From Umbilicaria muhlenbergii (taxonomy: Eukaryota > Ascomycota > Lecanoromycetes > Umbilicariales > Umbilicariaceae): a stretch of 64,000 nt of DNA. Positions 40,583-50,203 of the stretch are shown here, in pieces. Below the pieces are notes generated by a model. That model was not told the origin of the DNA and searched no databases. It worked only from the letters and a program-made list of their open reading frames with translations. The stretch lies in assembly GCA_000611775.1 (NCBI GenBank), contig KK106983.1, forward strand, positions 2,910,808 to 2,974,807, in the 5' to 3' direction. The first letter of the stretch is position 1, and every line of letters begins with the position of its first letter. The position numbers were made by a program, and so were the translations under genes.

Positions 40583-40834
40583 TGTCAAGTTTACATCTGA
40601 ACATTAAATTGAACTGAATGATCTGAATGATACTGAACTGAATGACTAAACAGGTTAGCGTTAAATGACTGAACAGATTAACAGTGATTGAATTAATGAA
40701 TTTAATGTGCACATAAAGATTTTATTCTTCATGCTCTTTCTTTTTTTCACTTCTTAGATTAAAATTCTCTTCTGTAGCTAAATGTTAATCTGTTAAAACA
40801 CATGCATTAATTCATAATCTGCATAGTCTTGACA
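40583..40834 (+). repeat. 3' LTR of Gypsy-5 (also the empty site for FB)
   Basis: 252 bp, starts TGTCAAGTTTACATC after a purine tract and ends CATAGTCTTGACA. Its length equals that of the 5' LTR once the FB element is subtracted (201 + 51). Confidence 0.85.
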
Positions 40835-40839
40835 CATAA

Positions 40840-42948
40840 AAGCTCAGATTAAAGCACTGATGATCAGTAATGAAAGCTGACACCTTCAAGGAGAAACTAA
40901 TAAAAGATTTTTTAAAATCTTTTAAATTCTCATCATATGATTCTGATTGCTTCACATGTTATGAATAATACTTAGTGAAGCATACTTATTATATTATGAA
41001 GCATCATACATGACATGCTCAGAGAAATCCCTCATCAGATGATGTATGAAGTTAAAATAATTCACTGCTTCACTGTTGAATAAATGAACTCTACACTTCA
41101 CTTTCCTCACTGCTCAACAGATTATGTCAGAGAATCTCACTTTTTTCTTTATAATTACTGCAGTGAACCTTCTCTTATTTTTAAATGTTACATCATAAAA
41201 CCTTCTCTTGTTTTTAAACATTACATCAGAGAACCTTCTCTTAATTTTAAACATTACATCAAATCACTTTCTTTATTACAACTAGTTCAGTGAACCTTTC
41301 CTCATTCATGAATGATACAGCATCATCATATAATCATCACTCAACATTTTACAGTGAGCCTCAGATCAATCATCAGTTAATTATCATTACTCATCACTCA
41401 TAAGGAAGAAATAATCATGATGAAATCACATGATGTTGTGATGAGAGATCAACTCACAGCACACACTTATCACATGAGCACATTAAGCAGACATAACTTC
41501 AAGAACCTTTATTATAATGATGAAGACAAAGTGAATCCTGATAATAAAATTTAATATTATGCAGATGAAGATGAGGGCTCATGTAATCTTTATAATGAAG
41601 ATGATAAACTCATTGAGATTAACTGACCTGATGAAATCATGATTAATTCACAGAAAGCTATCATGAGTACTTTTATAAAAATAACAGCAGAGCTGATCAC
41701 AGCTGATTAAATCACAAAGAACATCAATGATGATAATGACAGCAACAAGTCTTTAAAATTAATTAAAATGTCACTCAACATCACCTGTGATAAAATTAAT
41801 CAGCGTAGAGCCTGATTGAGGGCAAATGAACACAGAGAGGAGAATTTCAGCATTAATGAAATAATACAAATAACAGATGAGGATATGAAGGAAGTCATTT
41901 AAACTTTAATAAATTCATTCTGAAGAATGAACTTGAAGGAAGGAGAATGATCACATATAAATATAAAAAAATATGAGCATGAGTGAATAATTCAGTATTT
42001 ATCTGATGTATATAAATTCATGATCATAACATTCTTTCTCCTGCTCAGTTTGTCATCAGTTGTAATGAAGAATGCTCTGAAGTCTCCTTTAATGAAATCA
42101 GAAAAAAATGTAGTGATCTTAAGAATTTCATGTGACATCATTCATGATAAGCAAACTCACAAGCAGTGAAAGGAACTGAAGAAAGAGAATAAGAGAATTA
42201 TAAAATATTAAATTCTCATCAATCATATAATTTACCTGATGATAAGAGATACAAGCTTTAAGATCATTAATGAATCTGAGGATTTAGCATGAGACTTGCA
42301 GATCACATGCAAGTATCATATATCAAACATGTCAGGATTTCATCATGAAGGATAAAGTCATCTGACTTATAAGCTTTCAAATCAAGAATATGCACATCAC
42401 TCATGCTGTACAAATGTGCAATAATCACTGCACATGACTTTATCAAGCTTATGTTAAGTGACAGAGAGACTGAATTACTTTTATTAAAATGTGAATGACC
42501 TGAGAATGAAACTTGATGTAAAGAGAATAAACTGCAAGCTCCTGTCAAGTAAAGTTTCTCAATGATGCAATCAACATCAATATCAACATCTGCACATCAG
42601 ATAAGCTTGACTACTGAAGCAGAGCAGTGAAGATCTTTGAGGAGAATAAGCATAAACTTAATAATCTGTTCTTGATTTAATCATGCAGTCATCAGTAATG
42701 ATGATCAGTGAAGAATGAAATCTGAGCACTGCTTAACATCATTGACTTTCTCTTTATTTACTTTTTTTATTCTTAAGACTTCTCTCTCTCTTCTGTTTCA
42801 AATTTTCTATGTAATCAGTGACTGCTTTACTAGCGGCATGATATTATCATGCATAACTCTCAGTGACACTCTTTTAAATAGAGTAGAACACGCTCTTAAG
42901 GAAGTGAAAAACTCATAAAGATTATAAGCATGTTTGAAAGAGAGCACT
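40840..42948 (+). other. Downstream part of Gypsy-4 with unknown content
   Basis: About 2.1 kb between the chromodomain side of the outer Gypsy and its 3' LTR. Chromoviruses normally end soon after the chromodomain. The stretch has long stretches of coding-like composition on the plus strand (about 41550-42300, rich in Glu/Asp/Lys/Asn codons) but no domain I recognise. Three 33-bp units built on CCTTCTCTT and TTACATCA stand in tandem at 41168-41266, in a multiple of three. It could be an extra gene carried by the element, a long 3' untranslated region, or another insertion. Confidence 0.4.
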
Positions 42949-43093
42949 TATTGTGACTTTATTAAAACTTTACCTCTTCTTATCTTACTTAATGTAGCTT
43001 AATGACTTACCTTAATTTAAAGTAGCTTAACAAAGTCAGCATAAAAACTGACTTCTTAATAAATAAAATATAACATCTTTATCACTCACAACA
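42949..43093 (+). repeat. 3' LTR of Gypsy-4
   Basis: 145 bp, partner of 27428-27572. A purine-rich stretch (GAAAGAGAG) lies just upstream and the CTTTT duplication (43094-43098) just downstream. Confidence 0.85.
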
Positions 43094-43098
43094 CTTTT

Positions 43099-43649
43099 CC
43101 TGTGAAATGATGAAGAAGTTTTATTATAAAGCAGTCATCATTACTGCTGTAAAGTAAATAACAAGCTGACTTTGATGCTTAAAGTGTAACAGCTAATCAT
43201 TAATTTTTAATCATATAAAGTTATTTAAATTGACTTTAAAGCCTGTTAAATACTTTATATATTGTTATTTAATAAAGCAGATTAAATCTAAAATTGTTAT
43301 TAATAATAATAATCAATTATTGTATTAAGTTAAGTATGAGCTTTTAACTACAGGTTTCTTTCTGATTATATATTTATATTGAAATTCTTACTTGCCCTAG
43401 GAGTAAGTTAATCAAATTCACTCAACTGACTCATGATTAAGGAGTTTAAACTCACTTGCATCACTTATTAAAATTACATGCTTCTTGATCAAGATGATTA
43501 AACTCACTCACTTTAATGATGAAACAAGTGTTGATCTATTCATGCTGACTAAGCTAATTATAACACTACAGTATTAAATAAAGCGGCTATTATATAATTT
43601 ATTACAGTTATAACATTGAATAACAAAATTGTGATTGATTTTATGTGAC
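43099..43649. other. AT-rich flank left of the gene island
   Basis: No gene or repeat partner seen. Composition shifts from AT-rich and CpG-free to GC-balanced between about 43640 and 43750. Confidence 0.5.
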
Positions 43650-44899
43650 TGTTGTGCCTTTATGACTTGAGATTTTGACATGAAGCGTTTTCTATGTACA
43701 GTCATAATGAGTGTGTGTACAACAAAATGAAGCGTTTTCTGGCCTGTTTTGAGATTTACGCCCTCAGACCCTCCGCGGAAAACGTACGTAGTAAGTAGTT
43801 TTCACTAAGCCATAGGCTAGCGAGGTGGGTGGTCTGAATGACTGAGGCAACAACAAAAGACCAAGGCACCGTAGATTATGTAATAATAATAAAGGCTATT
43901 TCAATCTTGTTTGAACTACTGGGTATAGCTTTTGGGAATCTCGCGCTAAGCAATGAATTATCTATCTATGGCTAGGCTAGAAATGTCCCCTGGACTGGCT
44001 GTAATCACGATTGCAGCCTTCGTGTCAAGAATAGTGGCAGTTGCAAACAGAGGAGGTCCAGGCCGGCCCTCAACAATCAATCAGCAGCGGATAGCAAAAT
44101 TCGGCCAATGACCGCCAAGTACCTTCCACCTCAAGTGCATGACCGCGGAGTATCCTCTACCATTAATGGAGGTCTCCGCTGAGCAACGTCCCTCCCTCCC
44201 CATCCCTCCCGCCGCCAAGCAAACTACCACTCCTCGAGATATAGGGCGTATAATCATTTACTACATATGGGCAGTCCGGTAGCAGCTTTCCGTGAGTACA
44301 GCTTTTGCTGCCGAGACGTCTCTTTCTTACGGAGCGCCAAGCGCTGCCATACAATCCTATGATCATAACTACTACAGCGGATCACAGCGGAAGTGACGAG
44401 AAAATAGGCTTTCATAGAACAGCAAGACCCCACATTGCCAAGGCTCTAATAATTATAACGCGTTATAAGTTAACACTCTCGGTTAAGTCTCATAAAATTT
44501 TATTAATTCAACCTTCACCTCTCATCGATTCACTCGACACTTACCTATACCTTCACCAGCAAACTTTGAGTTTCAGAGCTTGCCGTGTTGGAAGTTAAGA
44601 ATAGTGACGAATGCAGCGAGCGGTGGGGTAGTTTAGGTTAGAATTTGTTCATTTATAAATAGTTGGTGGTGTCATTCTCCGAGGACCCAAGAATAAGGTA
44701 GGCAGAACTGCACATCTATACTGACCTCTATGTCAACAGCGCTGACTCTTATGGTAGGGCCCTAGACGTTTGAAAGCAATACAAGGTCCAATCTTCATGG
44801 AACATATCGCGCTCGACTAGGGCTAAGTCAGGGTTTCACGCTCCTTGAACTCGCGGCTTGGACTAACCATGCCTAGAAACATCACTTCGCGATAAATCT
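43650..44899. other. GC-balanced upstream region of the kinase gene
   Basis: Normal CpG content (CCGCGGAAAACGTACGTAG at 43773-43791) contrasts with the surroundings. A direct repeat ATGAAGCGTTTTCT occurs at about 43680 and 43725. Pyrimidine-rich runs (44188-44210) and a TATA-like word (TTTATAAAT, 44652-44660) are candidate promoter elements of the kinase gene but are not decisive. A 97-codon open frame at 44305-44598 has no recognisable similarity and is not called as a gene. Confidence 0.45.
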
Positions 44900-46500
44900 A
44901 TGATGTCAGCTCCCATATCCTGGATCTCACGAGGCCTTAGACTTTTTCAACGAGTGCTTACTTCAACGCCCATCATCACAACCGCGACTTCACAATCATT
45001 GGCCAAGCCTACAATTCTCCCTTATGATGTACCAATCGAGGAAGAGCTGGACCCTCGTTACAATCCCAAGGACTACTACCCGGTGGATCCAGGGCATCTC
45101 TTTCACAATAGATATAGCACAATGGCGAAGATAGGATGGGGCAGTTATTCCACTATATGGCTAGCTCAAGACATCCAGCGGTATGTGTTATGTACGCTTC
45201 ACAGATCTGTGACCTAACATCATTACAGGTGGAGGTGGCAGTCTAAACGCTATGTGGCTCTGAAGGTCGGTACTTGCGGTTATACCAAGAAAAACGCGGC
45301 GGAACATGAGCTGAGAATCTCTCAAATCGTTGCGGAGACGAATCCATCACATGAAGGATTCCCATACGTAAGAACAATCATCGACAGTTTCAAAGCCCCG
45401 GGACCAGATGGCACGCACATGTGCTTGGTCTATGAGCCCATGAGGGAGCCCCTCTGGCTACTGCAACAGCGTTGCAAAGATCGTAGACTTACATCCGACC
45501 TTCTCAAGGCATACTTGGGAATGCTCTTGAGGGGGCTTGACTATCTTCATTCTGAGTGTCACATTATTCACACGGGTTAGTTTGAAGCACCTCCTGACAT
45601 CCACCTAAACGAGGGCTTACTCAATCATCACAGACCTTAAAGTGGACAATATTTTGGTCGGATTCGAAGACCCATCTGTGATCGAGGACTTTGCCTGTGC
45701 ACAAGCTGAAAATCCCATGCCTCGAAAGATTAAGGATGGCCGATCTATCTATCTATCACACAACAATTTTGGGCCGATTAGATCGTTCAATATATTGCCG
45801 AAGATAGTAGACTTTGGTCTAGCACAACGAGGAGATGGCCATGAACCCAAGGTACACCCTATCCAGCCCGACCACTACCGCGCGCCAGAAGTCATTTTAG
45901 GCGGAGGCTGGTCATACAGCGCAGACATTTGGAACCTCGGTGTATTGGTGCGTTTCCAATTCCATTGCGCCCACGGCGATTATCTGACGCGATGTAATAC
46001 AGATTTGGAATATGATAGAGAAGAGAGATTTGTTTACTAACGTCCATTCTAGCCGAGGGGAATACAATAGCCACGCACATCTTGCGGAAATGATTGCCTT
46101 GCTCGGTCTACCGCCGAAAGAACTTCTTGATCTGGAAAGAAAAGGGCGTAGGTGGAATTGGGAACAAGCAGTAGAAAATTCCGCAGGCAAGCTTTGCAAC
46201 AACACCAATGAGTACTTTGGAGGTCCTTTCTTTGACTCCGATGGTGAACGTTTTCGCAGGGTTGTACGGAAGAGCAACAGCTAACACTCAGTTTCAGGCG
46301 AGTTTATGTACAAAGATCTTATTCCGAGGAACCTTAATCTGGCCGACACGGTCACTTCTCTTGAAGGGGAAGATAAAAGGCTCTTCCTTATCTTCGTAAG
46401 GAAGATGCTCCAGTGGCTACCGAAAGATAGGAAGACCGCCAAGGAGTTGCTTGAAGAGCCGTGGCTTCAGATAGATCCTAAAGAAGAGTGGATGACGTAG
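44900..46500 (+). CDS. SRPK-type serine/threonine protein kinase, five exons
   Basis: Exons 44900-45180, 45229-45575, 45634-45947, 46003-46243 and 46298-46500 join in frame to 461 codons. Introns are 48, 58, 55 and 54 bp, all GT-AG; the fourth donor (GTGAAC) is weak. Kinase landmarks: glycine loop IGWGSYSTIWLA (about 78-89), VALK lysine at 106, IHTDLKVDNIL with catalytic Asp210 and Asn215, DFG at 269-271, APE at 293-295, SADIWNLGV (305-313), C-terminal SLEGEDKRLFL and MLQWLPKDRKTAKELLEEPW. The HTD in place of HRD and the roughly 50-residue insert between catalytic loop and DFG are typical of fungal SRPK/Sky1-like kinases, which phosphorylate SR-type splicing proteins; the substrate here is unknown. 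The first about 38 residues are basic and hydroxylated with no acidic residue, resembling a mitochondrial presequence, as in many fungal paralogues. Start is the first of two adjacent ATGs. Codon use is GC-balanced, unlike the flanks. The gene looks intact; it may be one of an expanded lineage-specific family. Confidence 0.9.
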
Positions 46501-46607
46501 CTAGACTGATCTTGTTGTCTTGGTTTCTTGGTCCCTGTATGGTAGTGGCGGCGGTATAAATAACAACCGGCAAACCGCTTTACCTTTCACACGCTGATAG
46601 TCTGACT
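46501..46607. other. 3' flank of the kinase gene
   Basis: Contains TATAAATAACAA (46553-46564), a plausible AT-rich polyadenylation-type element about 55 bases after the stop. The solo LTR begins at 46608. Confidence 0.35.
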
Positions 46608-46803
46608 TGTTAGATATGCGTCTAGGGCTCAAGTGTAGGGCTCAAGTGTAGGGCGTAGGACAGCTTAATAAGCTGTCACTAGTGGTGGCTGGCGAGGCCA
46701 CATAGCATGCAGAGTTTGCATCACTTACTCACGTACGAGTTGCACAACATCTATTATATGCTTAGATACCTTTTATCTATCTATCTATTTAGCATATCTA
46801 TTA
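46608..46803 (+). repeat. Solo LTR of the Copia-1 family, with target duplication
   Basis: Starts TGTTAGATATGCG, ends GCATATCTATTA, 196 bp, with perfect TGACT on both sides (46603-46607 and 46804-46808). It aligns over its whole length with the minus-strand LTRs 262-468 and 7398-7604, including GACAGCTTAATAAGCTGTC and the TAGA/CTAT microsatellite, but keeps CpG and CpC sites that those have lost. It lies 107 bases behind the kinase stop codon. A solo LTR means that the internal region was lost by LTR-LTR recombination. Confidence 0.85.
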
Positions 46804-46808
46804 TGACT

Positions 46809-47340
46809 GCGAATCTTAAGATTATCCGAACTGTCTATCATGTCTGGGGGGTCTTCTCCTAAGGTTGCTATACGGAGCTTTAAGAGGCGTCTATTAATCT
46901 TCTCCACCTTATACCGACTCTCTGAATCTGATACAAAGATGCTAGTATTAATAGAATCCGTATTGATCCATATGCTTGTCTCAACGGAGAACTTGTTTGT
47001 ATTTCTAGCAAGTGTAACATCAGGGTCCCCCCCTCACTGAGCCTTCGTTGAGTGTTAAGGCAGTGCACTATTTTGGATAGAAGCTGCATCTTGAGGCCTC
47101 CCGGCTTCATTGCCTCTGACAACAATAAAGCGGTAAACGAATGAGGCATAGATCTTTTACATCTATCGCAGTAGTTTTTTCGCCTATAAAGTCAGATAAG
47201 AGATTGTATATTATTTTGAAAGCATGTCGGGAAAAGTACGCCTGTTATTTTTGCCTGGTATTGGCCTCTGAAGCTCGTTGCGCTGCTTTTTGACTAAGGT
47301 TATGCAGCTTGAAGAAAGCTCAAGTCTGGCCTGATGGTAG
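46809..47340 (-). other. GC-balanced remnant of unknown identity
   Basis: Between the solo LTR and the AT-rich block. The minus strand is open over about 75 codons (about 47030-46810) with an ordinary-looking composition (SDSESRYKVEKINRRLLKLR), but there is no start context and no domain I recognise. It may be a decayed host gene or a transposon end. A second minus-strand frame (46880-47149) overlaps it. Confidence 0.3.
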
Positions 47341-47437
47341 TCTAAGCTTCTAGAAATGAGAAACTTATGAGGAGGATAATCACAGTGTGAAGATCATGAT
47401 GGCTTAACTCAGAGTCAGCAAACACCTTGAGGACCTC

Positions 47438-47496
47438 TGTTGAATTTATTTAATGAATTGATTAAAGTTCAATTGCTACAAAAAGTGATGTGAATA
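47438..47496 (-). repeat. LTR-like repeat 'a', lower copy, outer half
   Basis: TGTTGAATTTATT to GATGTGAA matches 55276-55340. The repeat continues at 49471-49517 after the Fot1-like insertion; together about 106 bp. On the minus strand it would be the 3' end of a Copia-type LTR. Confidence 0.65.
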
Positions 47497-49468
47497 TAAT
47501 GTATTCTACCCCTCAACACTGCACACTAGACAACACTGCACCCCCCTCAGTAGGAAAACATGAATACACATAAACATTGATAGAAAATAATAATTTCACC
47601 ACAATTGCATGCATTCAATGAAGAAAGAAGAGCATCTTTTAAAGATCATTGAGGTTTATAATGAGGCTCTTAAAGATTCAGAAAATGCACCTTCCTACTG
47701 TTGAATTGCCACTCAATACAACATATCAGACTGTACACTAAGAGTGAGAGTTCAGGGCACTCAACAGTTTAAATAAAAAGTCAGCAGTATTAAACAGTGA
47801 TTATTAACTATAGAAGAGAATTTTATAAAAAGAATTATTATTTTAACAGCCAGCTGAAGGTGGTCATTATGAATAAAAGATTTGCATTCAATAGTTAAAA
47901 ATCTTTTAATAATGAAAGGAGATATGACTGACTTAAGTGTTAATTAATATTTAAAATTTTTACAGTGTCATTCTGACCTGAAAAGCACCTTCTCATGAAA
48001 GTTAAATCAGTCATGATATTTAACAGGTTCTCAAGAAATTATTAAGCATTAATTTCAATTATACAACATCACAATTGAGAAGAACAGTATTGCTACTAAA
48101 GATATTTACAACATGAATGAGAAGAGGATAATGCCGTGCATAAAGTTTTAACATCTTTAAAGATTATTATACCCTGTATAATGAAGATTGAAAATATTCA
48201 ACTGTCAAGAAATAAAGAATGAATATCTTTAATGAAGTGTATATTTACACGTGATCAGCATCTTTCATCAATGATCATTTTTAAAGGGAAAAGACTCATG
48301 AAGGAGTGATTTAAAAAGGATATAATTAAAGATGCTGTGATAACTGTCTCAAAGAAGAGTTAAACAGACAATGAACTTAAATTGAAGTGATTAATAAAGA
48401 TATTTAAACTGTACATAATTTTATAAGCAGTTGAAAAATGACTCCTTCTTTTAAATGATCATAAGTCTCATTGCACAAGTCATTTCATTGACTTTTGTCA
48501 TGAGAAAGGCATTATTTTATTATGTTTATCTTCATTTCACACATCTACTACAGCTTCTTGATATATCTCTTTTTGAATCATTAGTGAAGACTTATAAGAA
48601 GTCAGTTGAAAATAACAACTGATTTGAAAACTGTTATTTTATTGATAAACAGAACTTCTTGAAGCATTATTTATAAATCAGTTCAGAAGTTATTATATAA
48701 GATAACATAATCTCTTCTTGAGCTGCTGCAGGATTATATTTTTTTAATCTTGCAGCAGTTATAATTAAGCTTTCTCTTCATTTCACAACTTCTTCAAGAC
48801 TGACAGTCACAGATTTTACAGAATGTACACTTGTCAATCTCATTAAAATTAATGAGGTTGTGAATAAGATTTTATACAGCACTTCACATATCAAGCAGCA
48901 TGTCATGCAGCTCAGTAAAGCTGCTATTAAAGTAATTACAGATCAAATCATACTGAAACATCAAAACAAAACTCTTGTTAAGATTAATCAATGAAAGCAG
49001 TCATGACAAACTTAATTAAAGAAGACATATACAGAGCTAAAAAAAGTCTTAATAAAGGAGAAAACAGAGAAGTTACATAAAACTGAAGAGAAGAAGAAAC
49101 AGAATTAATTAATTAATTAATAAATTAAAAAGAACTTAACAGAGCAGAGAAAGATGTTAAAGAAAATAAAACAATTAAAGACACAAGTCAAAAAGTTAAA
49201 GCAGCTGCAGGATAAGAAGAAGAAGCAAACAATGAAGATAATAATTATCACAGCAAAAGCAGCATTAAAAGTTTTAACATTTATAAATTCTACAGCTTTA
49301 TAATAAATTACAATGTAAAGTTTTAAAACTCTTTATTTAAACTGAAATCTACAGCTCAATTGATGAACTTTTAATTTTTAATTGATATTTTGATGTTCAG
49401 GCAGAGGTGAGGAGAGAGAGAGAGTGAAGTATTATTTAATGTGCAATGTTGAGAGGTAAAATATGTTA
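47497..49468 (+). mobile_element. Fot1/pogo-like DNA transposon, decayed
   Basis: About 1.97 kb with terminal inverted repeats of about 33 bp (TAATGTATTCTACCCCTCAA on the left; TAACATATTTTACCTCTCAA read inward from the right) and TA at both borders (47495-47496 and 49469-49470). The uninterrupted site is seen in the related repeat at 55276-55385. Size and ends fit Fot1/pogo elements of the Tc1/mariner superfamily. It is inserted in LTR-like repeat a. Confidence 0.8.
47609..49303 (+). pseudogene. Fot1/pogo-type transposase pseudogene
   Basis: About 565 codons, the usual length for the family. N-terminal helix-turn-helix region about 47609-47790 (TQYNISDCTLRVRVQ); CENP-B-type DNA-binding part about 47800-48010; DDE catalytic region from about 48090. 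The motif normally read NMDEKG appears as NMNEKR, so the first catalytic Asp is lost. The second catalytic region (NDHKSHCTSHFIDF, about 48455-48500, Asp likewise replaced by Asn) and the following HTHLLQLLDISLF match the family. The C-terminus is Lys-rich and coiled-coil-like (48990-49260). Several in-frame stops, e.g. TGA early in the N-terminal domain, show that it is dead. It would have cut and pasted the flanking inverted repeats. Confidence 0.8.
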
Positions 49469-49470
49469 TA

Positions 49471-49517
49471 AAGGGGGGATGTCAAGTCATTAAGTAAATG
49501 ATAATGAAAATTTAACA
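49471..49517 (-). repeat. LTR-like repeat 'a', lower copy, inner half
   Basis: ATGTCAAGTCATTAAG and following bases match 55346-55383. On the minus strand it starts TGTTAAATTTTC next to a purine-rich tract (GTGAAAAAGAG), as expected of a 3' LTR start. Confidence 0.65.
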
Positions 49518-49940
49518 CTCTTTTTCACTGTGACTGCTCTTTTACACTTCTTAAACCTGCAATCTCATTTTCTCACTTAAATTTTTATATTTTCAAAGGA
49601 ATGATCATTTTTATGAGCTTTCAATAAGTGTCTTGTAGACTTGTAATGCTTTTGCATGAAGAACTTTTATGATTGCCTTTTTATGAAGAACTTCTGTAGA
49701 TGTCTTTTTATGAAAAACTTTCATGAATGCTTTTCTGTGAAGAACTTTTATAACTGCCTCTCTGTGAAGAACTTCTGAAGTGAAATGATCACTTTTGTAA
49801 ACTTTTAATACTGAAATGTCATCTCTGTGAGCTGACTTTCATGACTGCTTTTGTAAAAAGCTTGTTTACATAATTTTTAACATTCTCTCATCATGAATGA
49901 AGTCAATCTGCAGCATCTTACACTAATCAAGCTCATAACC
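49518..49940. other. Segment between two LTR types with a 27-bp tandem repeat
   Basis: Contains five tandem 27-bp units starting TGAAGAACTT at 49657, 49684, 49711, 49738 and 49765; 27 is a multiple of three. At its upper border (49930-49940) lies a sequence that on the minus strand reads GGTTATGAGC, a Copia-type primer-binding site. No domain recognised. Confidence 0.5.
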
Positions 49941-50203
49941 TGTTGTAATGAGATGATTATTTAAAGGTTAAATAAATGTATTATTGCACTTGCTGAATAT
50001 CAGTTCAATATTGAATAAATAAACATAAGAAAGAAAGCAGAAACTTGAAACTTTTAAGTCATTAATATACATGTTTAAAAGCTTTTTCACTAAGTTTAAA
50101 TATATGTATACTCATGATGTGACTGCTTTTCTTGCTAAAAACCTCTGCTTTAAACCTCTGCTTTAATGATGTCTGCTTAACAGTGAATCAGTGAAATTCA
50201 ACA
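49941..50203 (-). repeat. LTR-like repeat 'b'
   Basis: On the minus strand it starts TGTTGAATTTCACTG directly after the purine tract GAAGAGGGAG and ends CATTACAACA, 263 bp. It follows the RNase H end of Copia-2 in the right position for a 3' LTR, yet its other side abuts a primer-binding-like motif. No second copy is in the window. Confidence 0.55.

Larger units (their letters stand above)
33866..40834 (+). mobile_element. Ty3/Gypsy chromovirus fossil nested in Gypsy-4 (Gypsy-5)
   Basis: 252-bp LTRs: 5' copy is 33866-34066 plus 35190-35240 (split by FB copy 2), 3' copy is 40583-40834. Ends TGTCARG and CTTGACA are inverted. Flanks CATGA (33861-33865) and CATAA (40835-40839) look like the 5-bp target duplication. 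Parts: gag about 35300-36560 with a CCHC zinc-knuckle relic near 36480-36525, protease about 36600-37000, RT about 37500-38200 (segment 37804-38007), RNase H about 38200-38800, integrase about 39190-40200, chromodomain about 40330-40480. A purine tract (GAGAGAGAGG, 40571-40580) precedes the 3' LTR. Without FB the element is about 5.85 kb, a normal chromovirus size. Domain order looks whole, but there are many breaks. Confidence 0.85.
27428..43093 (+). mobile_element. Ty3/Gypsy fossil, outer element of a three-level nest (Gypsy-4)
   Basis: Borders are well fixed: 145-bp LTRs at 27428-27572 and 42949-43093 and a perfect CTTTT duplication at 27423-27427 and 43094-43098. Parts: primer-binding site (27576-27589, TGATAACAACATCA), gag about 28200-29550, a C2H2-like Cys/His finger about 29560-29610, protease about 29800-30480, RT about 30830-31550 (YLSLKKSFLNYSSVKLLDQR), RNase H about 31900-32210, integrase about 32500-33500 (LSTTYHPQTDD), chromodomain-like segment about 33670-33860. 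Gypsy-5 (33866-40834) is inserted right after the chromodomain. The element resumes at 40840 with about 2.1 kb of unknown content before the 3' LTR. Net length is about 8.7 kb. Heavily decayed; LTRs differ by roughly 10 percent, all or nearly all transitions. Confidence 0.85.

Noticed and set aside
44305-44598. 97-codon open frame upstream of the kinase
   Set aside because: No recognisable similarity, no intron signals that extend it, and it overlaps a minus-strand frame of equal quality; more likely chance in the promoter region.
45892-46277. Minus-strand open frames across the kinase 3' half
   Set aside because: They are shadows of the plus-strand exons 3 and 4, which carry the conserved kinase motifs.
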